DNA of 64,000 nucleotides from Arenicola marina (taxonomy: Eukaryota; Annelida; Polychaeta; Arenicolidae), in assembly GCA_964019135.1 (NCBI GenBank), contig OZ025264.1, positions 4,310,827-4,374,826 of the forward strand. Reading direction: 5' to 3'. Below the pieces are notes generated by a model. That model searched no databases and was not told the DNA's origin. It saw only the letters and a program-made list of their open reading frames with translations. The translations under genes were made by a program, and so were the position numbers. The stretch's first letter is position 1, and each line of letters begins with the position of its first letter. Of the stretch, positions 36,456-46,985 are shown piece by piece.

Positions 36456-36890
36456 CGATGTTCTGGGACTCGTGAATGATGTGTATCGCCTGGTCATCGG
36501 CTCGGTGGACTCGCTGCCAGAGTCCGGATACCAGTTTTCTGATACCTTTCTCTTGTTGTTTAACTGCGTATTGGTATTAACGAGCAACGTGATCAGCATC
36601 ATGACGGTGGTGTTCTTGAGTCAGCCTTCAATCTTACAAGAAAGCGACAGCAGACAGCGACATATGGCGCACAGACGGAGAGCCATGGTCCGCGTAGTAT
36701 TCTCTCCTCTGGCGGGTACGCTTTCCTGGGTCGCCATGGTGGTCGTGTTCCAGCACCAACTCTGACACCGAAAGATTCTTTACTGATCATGCGTTTATTA
36801 TTGTGTCATTGGGGGCGCCTATAATCCATTTGTTATCACACTATCAACGAAACAGTTGATTTCTTCTATCTCTTGCAAACGTTAAAATGG

Positions 36891-38050
36891 TCCTAGCAAG
36901 GTTGCGGTATTTTGATCCAAAGATGCACAATAACATCGCTGAACTCATGCCATTTTTTGGAAGGCGTGAGATCATTCTGTATTGTCCTTATTTTAAAATA
37001 CCCAACTAATAGCCGGTGGCCTGACATATATTGGCTCTATGCTAGGAAATTGGATATGGTATCCCGACTATATTTCGCAAATGTTCCGTCCTGGGTTTTA
37101 TATTATTTTTATATATAGTTGTATGGGTTGTTTGTAATTGAGAAGCGCTCTGGCACATAAGACTGAACCAACTGGGCTTTGAAATGGTGAATTTCGAGGT
37201 TAATCTAGATGAAAGAAGAGGTGAACATCATGATGTGTACGTCATCTATTTCCTCTACTCACTATAAACTGCAGACATTTACACAAATATATAAAACAAT
37301 TATAACGATAACAAGAATAATAGTAAAACAATTATAAATATTCATACATAATTAAAATATTTACAATGTCATTTGACTTTACTGTTGTCACTATATTGCT
37401 TAATTAATCAGATGCGCTCGAAAGACAGAGCTTGCCAAGGCAATTATGGTGGTGAACAAGTCCAAACCATTCGTCTAGATGCTGTGCATTGCCTAAAAGT
37501 AGAGGTGTTTTCATTTCAGTTAAATGGATAGGAAGAAGAATGGACTCTACATTTGTTAATTATATCAGTCCACAACATCACTCTAGCCGCCTGTTATTTG
37601 CCACAGAAATTAACCACGTGGTACACAGCTGGCTTCTGAATCTGAGGTGCACAGAACAGTAGCTGTCTGGTGGACAAACAACATATACATAGCCTTAGCC
37701 CCGAAATTAAATTCTGGAGCTCGGAGCGTACATCTATCTATGTATTTTGACGTCATACCATTCAGCACTAGATTAGCTGGCTTATTCGTATATGATTCAC
37801 ACAGTAATAACCAATTTATTAAAATGGTATCCTTTGATAGTCAAGATATTGATTTATACAAAGTTTACAAAGGTCCTTGATGCCTGATACTGCATATCGT
37901 CTGACGATTCCCCCATTTTGAATTGTAGAAATGTGCGTACATACATATTCTGTTCAATCCTAGCGCCTGATTTAAAACGAATTACTGTTATTTTTGAGTA
38001 GAATTACAGATATATTTAACGGAATTAAAGATAACAGTAATCCATTTAGA
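36891..38050. other. Intergenic, no supported gene
   Basis: A 29-bp stretch at 37,821-37,849 is identical to 50,096-50,124 and is the only notable feature. Open frames are short and unmotivated. Confidence 0.45.
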
Positions 38051-38054
38051 GGTA

Positions 38055-38385
38055 TCTTTAATTCGAATTATTGTTATCTTTAATTCGAATTATTGTTATC
38101 TTTAATTCGAATTATTGTTATCTTTAATTCGAATTATTGTTATCTTTAATTCATTTGAAGATATCTTTAATTCATTTGAAGATATCTTTAATTCATTCGA
38201 AGATATCTTTAATTCATTTGAAGATATCTTTAATTCAGTTGAGGATATCCTTAATCTATTTGAAGATATCTTTAATTCATTTGAAGATATCTTTAAATGT
38301 ATTATTGTTACTTATTTCATAAATATTTGTAATTGAATAGCTGTTATTTCTAGTTCATTTAAAGATATCTTTAAATGAATTACTG
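38055..38385. repeat. Minisatellite of 20-23 bp units
   Basis: Four units of TTAATTCGAATTATTGTTATC are followed by about eight units of TTAATTCATTTGAAGATATC and then degenerate ends. It reads openly in more than one frame only because of its periodicity. Confidence 0.9.
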
Positions 38386-38419
38386 TTTCAGATATGTTCA
38401 AATAAATTACGTACCATAC

Positions 38420-39300
38420 ATCAAGCTGTAGCAGCCTGCCAATATAACTAGACGGTCAAGCAGAGCTTGAGAAGCGACGAAAATCGGAGTTTTGGGACTA
38501 GTTCGACCATTTTAAGACCCATCGCCGCTCGCTCATTGGTTGTTCGGCCTGGCGTGCGAGACCATATCGCCCACTGAAAGCTGTAGCCAAGGCAAATTGC
38601 TGGCTGAAAGCGCAAATTAGCAAATTGCTGGACGAGCGCCATCCAACGGCTGCTGTTCAACGCGGGCTATTTTTCCAAGTCGAGGGCGTCGTTTAGAGTG
38701 AATACGTTCAAATCCCGACTTTCTACGTGTCCTTGGTCACGCTCTAATCGCTGTTCTCGGACTCGTCATCGCTGAATTACGGAGCCCCCTAGCGGCGGAA
38801 CTAAGCGTGATAGGCTAAAAGCGAAGGCGGATTCCATACCCAAGTTTGCAACCGGTCCCTACTCTCTAGCGTCGCTATTAAGCGAACGGCGGCCGTCGCA
38901 ACCCCGAAAGAGTGCCGGTCCATATCGCCGTTGACTCGTAATTGGAGCGTCGGCATGAAGGGGGGTGCACCTCTTGCGAGCTCGCTAGCGGCCAAACTAA
39001 GCATCCTAGAGCAATTCTGAGGTGATTTCGAAGTAAACACTGGGAACGCTATAGCGATTTTGCCGATTTTTGGTCCTATCTTTCAATGGTTAAGCGAATT
39101 TCGAAAAATTCCTGTGACCTTGACCTGTGACCTACATGGCCCATCTACGAACTTAGCCTGACGATTGCCACTCCGCATCTTTCTGTGAATTTGGAAGTCG
39201 ATATCTTTAGGCATTCGAAAGATAATGCGTTACGTTACAGACAGACACTAACCGAACACACCGACATAAGAAAAAAAAGGACCATTTTCGTCTTAACAAT
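38420..39300. repeat. Dispersed repeat related to family A
   Basis: 38,850-39,030 matches 4,455-4,640 (TCTCTAGCGTCGCTATTAAG, then GCGAACGGCGGCC). 39,110-39,300 carries the CTGTGACCTTGACCTGTGACC, CAGACAGACACT and CATTTTCGTCTTAACAA module. The piece is flanked on both sides by family-B sequence (CATCAAGCTGTAGCAGCCTG at about 38,418 and the similar stretch at about 39,342), so it appears inserted into a family-B copy. Confidence 0.65.
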
Positions 39301-40010
39301 ATCGCGAGTTCGCGGGGCGTTAGGCAATTTTATTGGTCCGCCATCAAACTGTAGCAGTCCGCCAATTTCCATTATCCGCCGCCGTGAGGCCGAGGGCGGA
39401 TAATGAAAATGACGGGTTGCTACAGGTTGATGAAGGGCCAATAAAATGCAATGCCATGCAAAACTCGCGCTATTACTATTATTACAAGTTGAATTTAAGT
39501 TCTAGTTTACCTCACATATGTGCTGGGCGTTAACATGTCTCCTTGCTTCTTTGGTATAGTTCGCATACAACGTTCGAAGAAAAATGTTTATAGTCTACAA
39601 CCCTCCATTTCGTGAGCCAGTCGCCTTCTTTACGCCATATAAGTATACAGCAGTATATCATGACCAAGAAACAGCACGCTAGGCAACTAGGCGGCTAGGC
39701 GGGCCATTTAAATCAATAACCACAATTATTTTGTGCGTGACGTCATGTTTCATTGTGGCCTACGCCACGTAACTATGACAACTATTGTCTGTTGAAAGGG
39801 CCGAAGAGCGGTTTGGGTCAGATTACAGGATTTACCGGCCTTCAGATTTAATGCTATTGTAAAAAGAAAATCAACTCGTAATAATTTTCATTATCAGCCA
39901 AAGGCCGCGAGGCCGAGGTCCGATAATAAAAATGAAGGGATGCCGCTTTCAGATTTAATGACATTGTACTAGTTAACACAACCATCAACTCGTAATAATA
40001 GTAATTAAGA
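39301..40010. repeat. Dispersed repeat, family B, copy 1
   Basis: This matches 46,560-46,985 in order. Shared stretches are GCGGGGCGTTAGGCAATTTT, CATCAAACTGTAGCAGTCCG, GAGGCCGAGGGCGGATAATG, CCATATAAGTATACAGCAGT, ACCAAGAAACAGCAC and AATCAATAACCACAATTATT. No ORF is seen. It contains an internal CATTATCCG/CGGATAATG inversion. Confidence 0.75.
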
Positions 40011-40094
40011 TAATATTCATTAAACATTAGCACGTTAATGCATTATTCACTGTGTGTGACTAAATTATAGGTTAAAGGTGCAATACAGCGAAAA

Positions 40095-40490
40095 TCCCTC
40101 ACATGATTGAGTTGAAGATTGACAATCTTTGACTGAACATTGACAATCTTTGATTCCATGGTGTTAAAGGTGCAATACAGCGAAAATCCCTCAGTGACTG
40201 AGCTGAAGATTGACAATCTTTGATTGAACATTGACAATCTTTGATTGACCATTGACAATCTTTCATTGACCATTGACAATCTTTGCTTGAACATTGACGA
40301 TCTTTGACTGACCATTGACAATCTGTGATCGAACATTGACAATCTTTGATTGACCATTGACAATCTTTGATTGAACATTAACAATCTTTGATTGAACATT
40401 GACAATCCTTGATTGAACATTGACAATCTTTGATTGAACATTGAAATCTTTGATTGAACACTGACAATCTTTGATTACACTTTGATAACC
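40095..40490. repeat. 20-bp minisatellite downstream of the glutamate-receptor locus
   Basis: Units read TGACAATCTTTGATTGAACAT or with GACCAT, repeated about 18 times. A larger block (GTGCAATACAGCGAAAATCC) occurs twice near its start. It begins about 60 bp past the receptor stop codon, so it may be transcribed as 3' UTR. Confidence 0.9.
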
Positions 40491-40889
40491 TTATGAAATC
40501 AACATTTAAGATCACGTGACAAAGTATTTGGCTCTCAAAACGTTTGTTACCAGATTTCAGACTTGCGCTTTTCCTCATGTGGTTGTCGCTCGGCATCGCT
40601 GTCATATTGAACACCAGTATCCTCCATGCTATTGTTCTGTTGATGGCGACAGTTTGACAAACATGCTTCACCCATCAGAGCAAGTAAGGCTAGGGTCACG
40701 CCAATTCCAAGGACGATCAGCGCACCCTGTGGGGAGAATGAGCATCATGGAATGTATGGCGTCAGCAAATGTTCAGTATCACAAAGGAGCTAATTACTGT
40801 TTACTAATTACATGCCACGCAAACGTTGATTTTTTTTAGTTTTTATCTCTGTATTGACTTCGCTGACCTTGACCACCTTGGCGTTTAGC

Positions 40890-41460
40890 TATAGATAGAG
40901 TAATTACATGGAAGTAACTGAACGGGACACAAGCTTGGCGTCTATCTATAGACAGTGTCATTACTTTGAAGACGCTGACCGTGACATAACTGGGCGTTTA
41001 TCTATAGATAGTCTCATGACCTTGAAAACGCTGACCGTGACATAACTGGGCGATTCTCTAGATAGCGTCATTACCTTGAAGACGCTGACCGGGACATAAC
41101 TGGGCGTTTATCTATAGATAGTGTCATCACCTTGAAGACGCTGACCGGGACACAACTGGGCGCTTATCTATAGATAGTGTCATTACCTTGAAGACGCTGA
41201 CCGAGACACAACTGGGCGTTTATCTATAGATAGTGTCACTACCTTGAAGACGCTGACCGGGACACAACTGGGCGTTTATCTATAGATAGTGTCATTACAT
41301 TGATTACGCTGACCGGGACACAACTGGGCGTTTCTCTATAGATAGCATCACTACCTTGAAGACGCTGACCGGGACACAACTGGGCGTTTCTCTATAGATA
41401 GAATCACTACCTTGAAGACGCTGACCGGGACACAACTGGGCGTTTATCTACAGATAGTGG
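40890..41460. repeat. About 57-bp minisatellite in a receptor intron
   Basis: Around ten units of GACGCTGACCGGGACACAAC followed by TGGGCGTTTATCTATAGATAG and TGTCATTACCTTGAA lie in the last intron of the glutamate-receptor locus. Each unit carries the palindrome CTATCTATAGATAG, so each may form a small hairpin. Confidence 0.95.
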
Positions 41461-41924
41461 TATTACCTGAAAGTCGCTGACCGTGACAACCTTGGCGTTG
41501 GTGACGGGTCTCAGACCCGTACAGTTCAGAGCTCGGGGCTGCCACTGGTCAATCCAATGTTTCAAAATACCCGTCTCGGTCAGCTTCCTTATCCTGTCAA
41601 TACCCCACAAACGATAAAATGGACATGCTTGTTACATTATTTAGGCCATTCAACGATATCAACATTCGTCCGTTTCGAACAATAACTTTAGGTGCAGAGT
41701 TAAACTTAACTTCCCAAAACAACGACGTTTCCATGTTTTCACTGATAACACTACGCGCGGTTTTGGTTCTAAACGTATCGGCATCAATTGTGTTATTTAG
41801 AGCTGGAATGTGATACAGTAACTAGCAATGACAAATTTAAACTTAGACTAGTCATGTCTGACTCAGTTCCCAATATCATTACACGCGTTTTTGTGTGGAA
41901 CTGGCATCAGTTCGTCAAAGCAGC

Positions 41925-42130
41925 GTACGATGATAAGGTAACGCATATAGGAAGGGGCGTGCGATGATAAGGTCACGCATATAGGAAGGGGCGTACGATG
42001 ATAAGGTCACGCATATGGGAAGGGGCGTACGATGATAAGTTCACGCATATAGGAAGTGGCGTACGATGATAAGTTCACGCATATAGGAAGGGGCGTACGA
42101 TGATAAGGTCACGCATGTAGGAAGGGTCTT
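41925..42130. repeat. 34-bp minisatellite in a receptor intron
   Basis: Six units contain CGTACGATGATAAGGTCACG and CATATAGGAAGGGG. They lie between the 42,667 and 41,593 exons. Confidence 0.95.
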
Positions 42131-42824
42131 ACGACAATGTTACCTACGTTTGCGGAACTCGTATCTTCTGCGTTTGTTTTTTTAATTACATGATAAAGGT
42201 CACACCACATTCGTTGAACAACGTGAAAGGTGGAATATTAATTAAATAAAGGCATATTATAGACAAAGAATCTACGAACCACCTTACGTCAAGTGGTCAC
42301 ACACCTAATTTCAAATTAATATTTTAACGTAATATAAGTTTATTTTCTATAATGTACCATCATCGCAAGTTACATGGGTCTCATCAATTTTTTAACTTGA
42401 CGTTCGTTGTTACCTTCAAGTCTGTAATACCACAAAAGTATAGTCCCTCGATATATCATTCGTAAATTTGTCTTTCATCTTTTTAGCTTATGTGACCCAG
42501 TGTCCGATGCATTTACCTTTCATTGAAAATCTTTCGCAGGGGCAACCCAGTCGGGAAGGGCCATCCGTAGTGAGTCGGGTAGAACTCTTCTTTGATCATG
42601 GCTAGATCACAGTCTTTCATCAATTCGCTCTCGTAAACCTGCCTCTCTGATATAAAAGCATATCCACCTAAAAAGGAAAAACTGAGTTGCTATGACTGCC
42701 GATAGCCCGTGGTGACTGCAAGGGGCACCTGTGTCACGCAGCCAGATCAAACATAGCTTTGTATTTGACTTACACCGTGCAACTAGTTACGGCCTCACTT
42801 TCAAACTTTCACGAGGACGTGATA

Positions 42825-43335
42825 TAGATGGCACGTAAGGGACACCATATATTGTTTCATTGATGTCGAGAGGACGATGTGACATGAACGTTACTTAAGG
42901 GACGCCATATACTGTTTCATTGGTCTCGCCGGGACGGTGTAACATGGATGTTACTTAAAGGACATCATATACTGTTTCACTAATGTCGCCTAAACAGTGT
43001 GACACGGATGTTACTTAAGGGACACCATTAATTGTTTCTCTGATGTCTTCCGGGACGGTGTGACATAAATGTTACTTTAGTGACACCATATACCGTTTCA
43101 CTGATGTCGCCGGAACGGGGTGACGTAGATGTTATTTAAGGGACACCATATACTGTTTCACTGGTGTCGGCGGGACGGTGTGACATAAATGTTACTTTAG
43201 TGACTCCGTATACTGTTTCACTGACGTTGCCGAGACGGTGTGATATGGAAGTTACTTAAGGGACACCATATACTGTTTCTCTGATGTCGTCCGGGACGGT
43301 GTGACATGAACGTTACTTTAGTGATACAATATACC
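42825..43335. repeat. About 60-bp minisatellite at the missing-exon position
   Basis: Eight units contain ACTTAAGGGACACCATATAC, TGTTTCACTGATGTCG and GGGACGGTGTGACAT. They fill most of the interval between the pore exon (ending 43,378) and the late-S2 exon (starting 42,667), where a TM3 exon is expected. Confidence 0.95.
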
Positions 43336-44384
43336 CGTCACCCACGCTCTTTAATACAATTAATAATTCCAACCTACCTTGGGCAACAAGTGAACCATAC
43401 ATATAAAATCCAGCATTGCCGAAGTTCTTCATTCCAAACCTCAGATCAGCTACAGATTGATCGTGGTCATATACAGGGCTCAGTACGGTGAACATCCAAG
43501 AGAGGTCGCCACAGAGAATGAGTGCACTCACGACGCTGGCCCACACCTGGTTAAAAACAATTTTATTAGTGATACTATTGTGAATGTTCCACTGGAGGTT
43601 CTCGTATCCTCAATATATGTTTCAAAAAGGGGAGGAAATACATGCGTTATAATATACCCGCGCAATTGTAAATAATAAGAGATATTTAGCACTAAAGTGC
43701 TGATGTAATAAAAAAAAGAAACACCAGTATTGTTGACAATACTACATACCACATAGAGAATACAAGTATACTTGCAGTAGCTGCTGTTAACAGTTAACAG
43801 TTAAAACAAACGTATTAGAGGACATTTCAATAGACCGATCCATACTTCGAAACTAGGCCCCGCCCACACGTAAGTCATTGTTCGTTAATCGTGAGTATGA
43901 AATTGACAATCATGGCTGCTGGAAGGTACAATGAGAAGTACTCATCTCTGAAACGAACAAGAAAGTGAGATGCTACTTTGTTTGTCCAACTTGTTTATCT
44001 GACATCACATGGAAAACCGTTTTTCGCCACATGATTGGAGTGACGTCTAAGAATGATTGACAGACTGGATCCGTCTATTGCTCGATACTTTTAAATTTAA
44101 AAAGTCTTACCTCCCAGCTGAAGGGATGCAGATACAACATCATCTTGTTGGCGATTCCCGGTTTCTTCAGGAGCACGATGGACATCTCGCGATAGAAAGG
44201 GTCGGACATATCAGTCACCGATTCCCGAAGACCGTTTATGGTAAAGCTGCCAATTGCAAAGTCGGCTTTCTGCCACAAATAAACACAATAAATAGCCTGA
44301 GTCTGGTTTCAAAGAACATACTCGGTCATTTCCCCAATACAATCAGAAATCGGTCTGGACAAGCAGTCCATCCCAATTAAACAT

Positions 44385-44575
44385 ACTACCTGAGACGATA
44401 CCCGGTCAAATAACCAAGTCAAATAGCCAACTAAATTTCCAATTAAACAAGCCACTCGGTCAAAAAGCCAACTCAATCGATGACCTGACGCAATTCAAAA
44501 GCTACCCGGTCAAATAATCAACTCAATCAGTGAGCTGATGCAATTGAACAAGCTACTAGATCCAATAACCGCTCC
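44385..44575. repeat. Degenerate tandem repeat in a receptor intron
   Basis: About three units of 60-65 bp contain CGGTCAAATAACCAACTCAA and GAGCTGACGCAATTGAACAAGC. The array is diverged. Confidence 0.6.
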
Positions 44576-44878
44576 ATTAACCTGCCAGGGGCCAGTTACG
44601 TGACGTACCCCGTCCATCACGTCGCGAATAATGCCCTTCCAAGATCCATTTTCTGACCCCTTTCCCCACGCGCCGTCATCTGGTTCCACGAGCTCGTAGC
44701 TACGACGCCATGACAACAATAAAATCATATGAAATCGCAATTATGGCGAAAGCTTGCATGTATTCTCGGTAACATAAAACCACTTGAGAGACAAACGGCG
44801 GGTTCCAACAGACAGTTTGTATGTGATTGGACAAGTCGACATGTGACTATTCTTGTCTACCTAGGGCACGAGGAGACA

Positions 44879-45516
44879 AGGGGCTCGTTCAGAAGCGACC
44901 GCTAGGCAACCAGTGGTTAACTATATAGCTGCCGAACGCCCCTTCTCCTCCTTGAAGACCTTTTCGGCTCTTCCACCGTGGAAGAGAGAAGAGGTAGAGG
45001 CAATTCCGAGATGGTGGAAGCTAAATATGCAATATTCGCTCAGTGTGACCAAATATGATTAAGGGGGAAAATACTGGAATGAAACAACGAATAAACTTGT
45101 GTGAAACGTGTGAGACATAATTTTGTTATTTGAAAGGTATGTGTGGGGCATATGACGGTCCATATATAAGTTATAACCATGTATCTATCTATTGATGTTG
45201 GGCGATAATATATGGAATGGGCGATAAATTGTGTGCTATAAGTGAGTTTGAAACTATTACAGTGAATATTGAAACTACTCTTCCAAAGACTGTTTACACG
45301 CCCTGGCCGAACCTTGATATCTGATCATCTTTTTGCCTGGCTTACACCTCATAATCACACGGTCTTAATGAGGTGGGCCTTCACACAGTCACACCTCTTT
45401 ATTATTAAAGAACTCCTACAGTAACCCAGCCGTGCCGCCATAGGACTGGCCTGTCAACCCTTTTGACTATCCTACGTTCACTAGTGGAATAGTGGTCGCT
45501 TCCGAACGAGCCCCTA
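44879..45516. mobile_element. TIR element, about 640 bp, non-autonomous
   Basis: The left end AGGGGCTCGTTCAGAAGCGA and the right end TCGCTTCCGAACGAGCCCCT are inverted over about 23 bp. No transposase frame lies inside. The terminal style resembles hAT-like MITEs, but no convincing 8-bp duplication is seen, so the family is tentative. It lies within a glutamate-receptor intron. Confidence 0.65.
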
Positions 45517-46559
45517 GCTGAAACTGTGCAGCAGGTCTGGTCACGAATTGATAGATACACCGGGAGGTGTGTGCATGGACCGTGGTCACCATGCGATATA
45601 ACCAGTAGTTAGGCACAGTGGGGTCAATGCTGGAGGAATATATTCTCACTTAATGATCTGCCAAGGCGCGCTAGCTCGGCCTTCAGCTTTCTTGCCCTTC
45701 TCACTCCGTCGAGGGTTAGATTAGATCAGCAAATTACATATTCAGATGTTGAGATAATATCCATCTGACACCAGAAGCAATGCCACATTATTGTACGAAC
45801 TTTGGCATATTTCAACCCAAGAGCGTAACAATCGCGATACTTTAGAAGTAGATGGTCGTACAGTGTGGATTGCGCTTACCCTGGCCATGACATCACAATG
45901 CGTCATAGAGACGTACATGCGAGAAGTCTACATACGTGAAGTTGAGAGCTTCATCCATGTCATCGATCATTGAGACGGTAATTCCAACCCACTTATGGCC
46001 GCCATCTGGCTGGTACTCCTTCTTTTGAAAGAACAGTAATCCTGTGAAAGCAAAAAAAGAACAAATATATGTAACACTGCACTGGGTATACTATTTACTG
46101 CATAGAAATATTACAGCACAATCGAGGGTAATTTTAACAACAATAAACTGGGTAAATATATCATATTGTTGCTATCAGATAGCATAGCGACGTTTAAACT
46201 CGGCTATAGTCGCCCATAAGTGTACTTTCGGTGGATCAGCAGACAATTAATTCTCCCTGGCCTCCTATCAACCAATGAGGATGAAGGACACTACCACGAT
46301 AACACAACGATGTTGGCCCAACGCCGGCTATGATTGGCACTGTTGCGGGTGGCTTTCTAACGATGACCCAGCGATGTTTCGATGCTGCAGGCAAGGTTGT
46401 TTTTCACTGCGCGCTGCTCCATCTGGCGAGAGAGCCAGAAAACGACGACCTTGATCTTCTGTGGCTGTTTGAGATTTGTCAAAAGTTGGCTCTGCATATC
46501 GATGTATTCTCACTCTTTTTCCAACAAGTCTAACTTCGTTTTAAATAACACAAAAATTG

Positions 46560-46985
46560 CGCGAATTAGCGGGGCGTTAGGCAATTTTATGGGCCCGACA
46601 TCAAGCTGTGGCAGCCCGCCAATCCGCCCAAGCCCGCAAGGCCGAGGGCGGATAATGAAAATGAAGGGTTTCGTTCGACGTAAAAGGCATAGCGCTTACA
46701 AGCCTTTCCAGATATTGGGAGCCAGTCGCCTTCTTTACACCATATAAGTGTATATCGGTATATGGCGACCAAGAAACAGCACACGTAGCTGGGCACTTGG
46801 GCGGCTAGACGGGGTTTTTAATCAATAACCACAATTATTTTATTGTTCTACGCCATGTGACTATGGTAACGATTGTCTATTGAAAGGCCGAAGGGCGGTT
46901 TGGGTCAAAATACAGGATTTTAGCGGCCTTTAGAGTTAATGCTATACTAGTTTACACGACCATCAACTCGTAATAATATATCATG
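46560..46985. repeat. Dispersed repeat, family B, copy 2
   Basis: This is the second copy of the 39,301-40,010 repeat in the same order, about 75-80 percent similar by eye. It lies within a receptor intron. Compare CATCAAGCTGTGGCAGCCCG and AATCAATAACCACAATTATT. Confidence 0.75.

Larger units (their letters stand above)
29060..36890 (+). pseudogene. Decayed inverted duplicate of the receptor gene
   Basis: Pieces follow the order of the minus-strand gene at 21,126-27,401. 29,060-29,600 matches the end of exon 1 (CKLSD, YVPRDAFYYTLSPNPFRS, the lectin start SWRDAEDICVSQGAHL). 30,030-30,254 matches the lectin end and following linker. 31,560-32,640 matches the LDLa modules and worn LRRs. 35,770-35,955 matches TM3-TM4 (VYELSLYVTLLMVIQKHCIT). 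36,455-36,880 matches TM5-TM7. The intron position is kept but the donor reads GC, so this is a segmental, not processed, copy. Several stops and frame changes are visible, for example a TGA after the module ending FHMVCD near 32,150. The 5' two-thirds of exon 1 is absent. The QKH in place of DRY shows that the motif loss predates the duplication. Confidence 0.9.

Noticed and set aside
38115-38336. Open frame of repeated IFNSFED residues
   Set aside because: It is a by-product of a minisatellite whose unit length is near a multiple of three. An adjacent frame is also open.
40043-40441. Open frame of repeated MFNQRLS residues
   Set aside because: It is a minisatellite translation with no sign of a gene.
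43905-44058. Short plus-strand frame with a C-x2-C zinc-finger-like stretch
   Set aside because: Two short frames only partly overlap and no continuation is visible. It lies in an intron of the opposite-strand locus. It could be a transposon exon remnant, but support is too thin.
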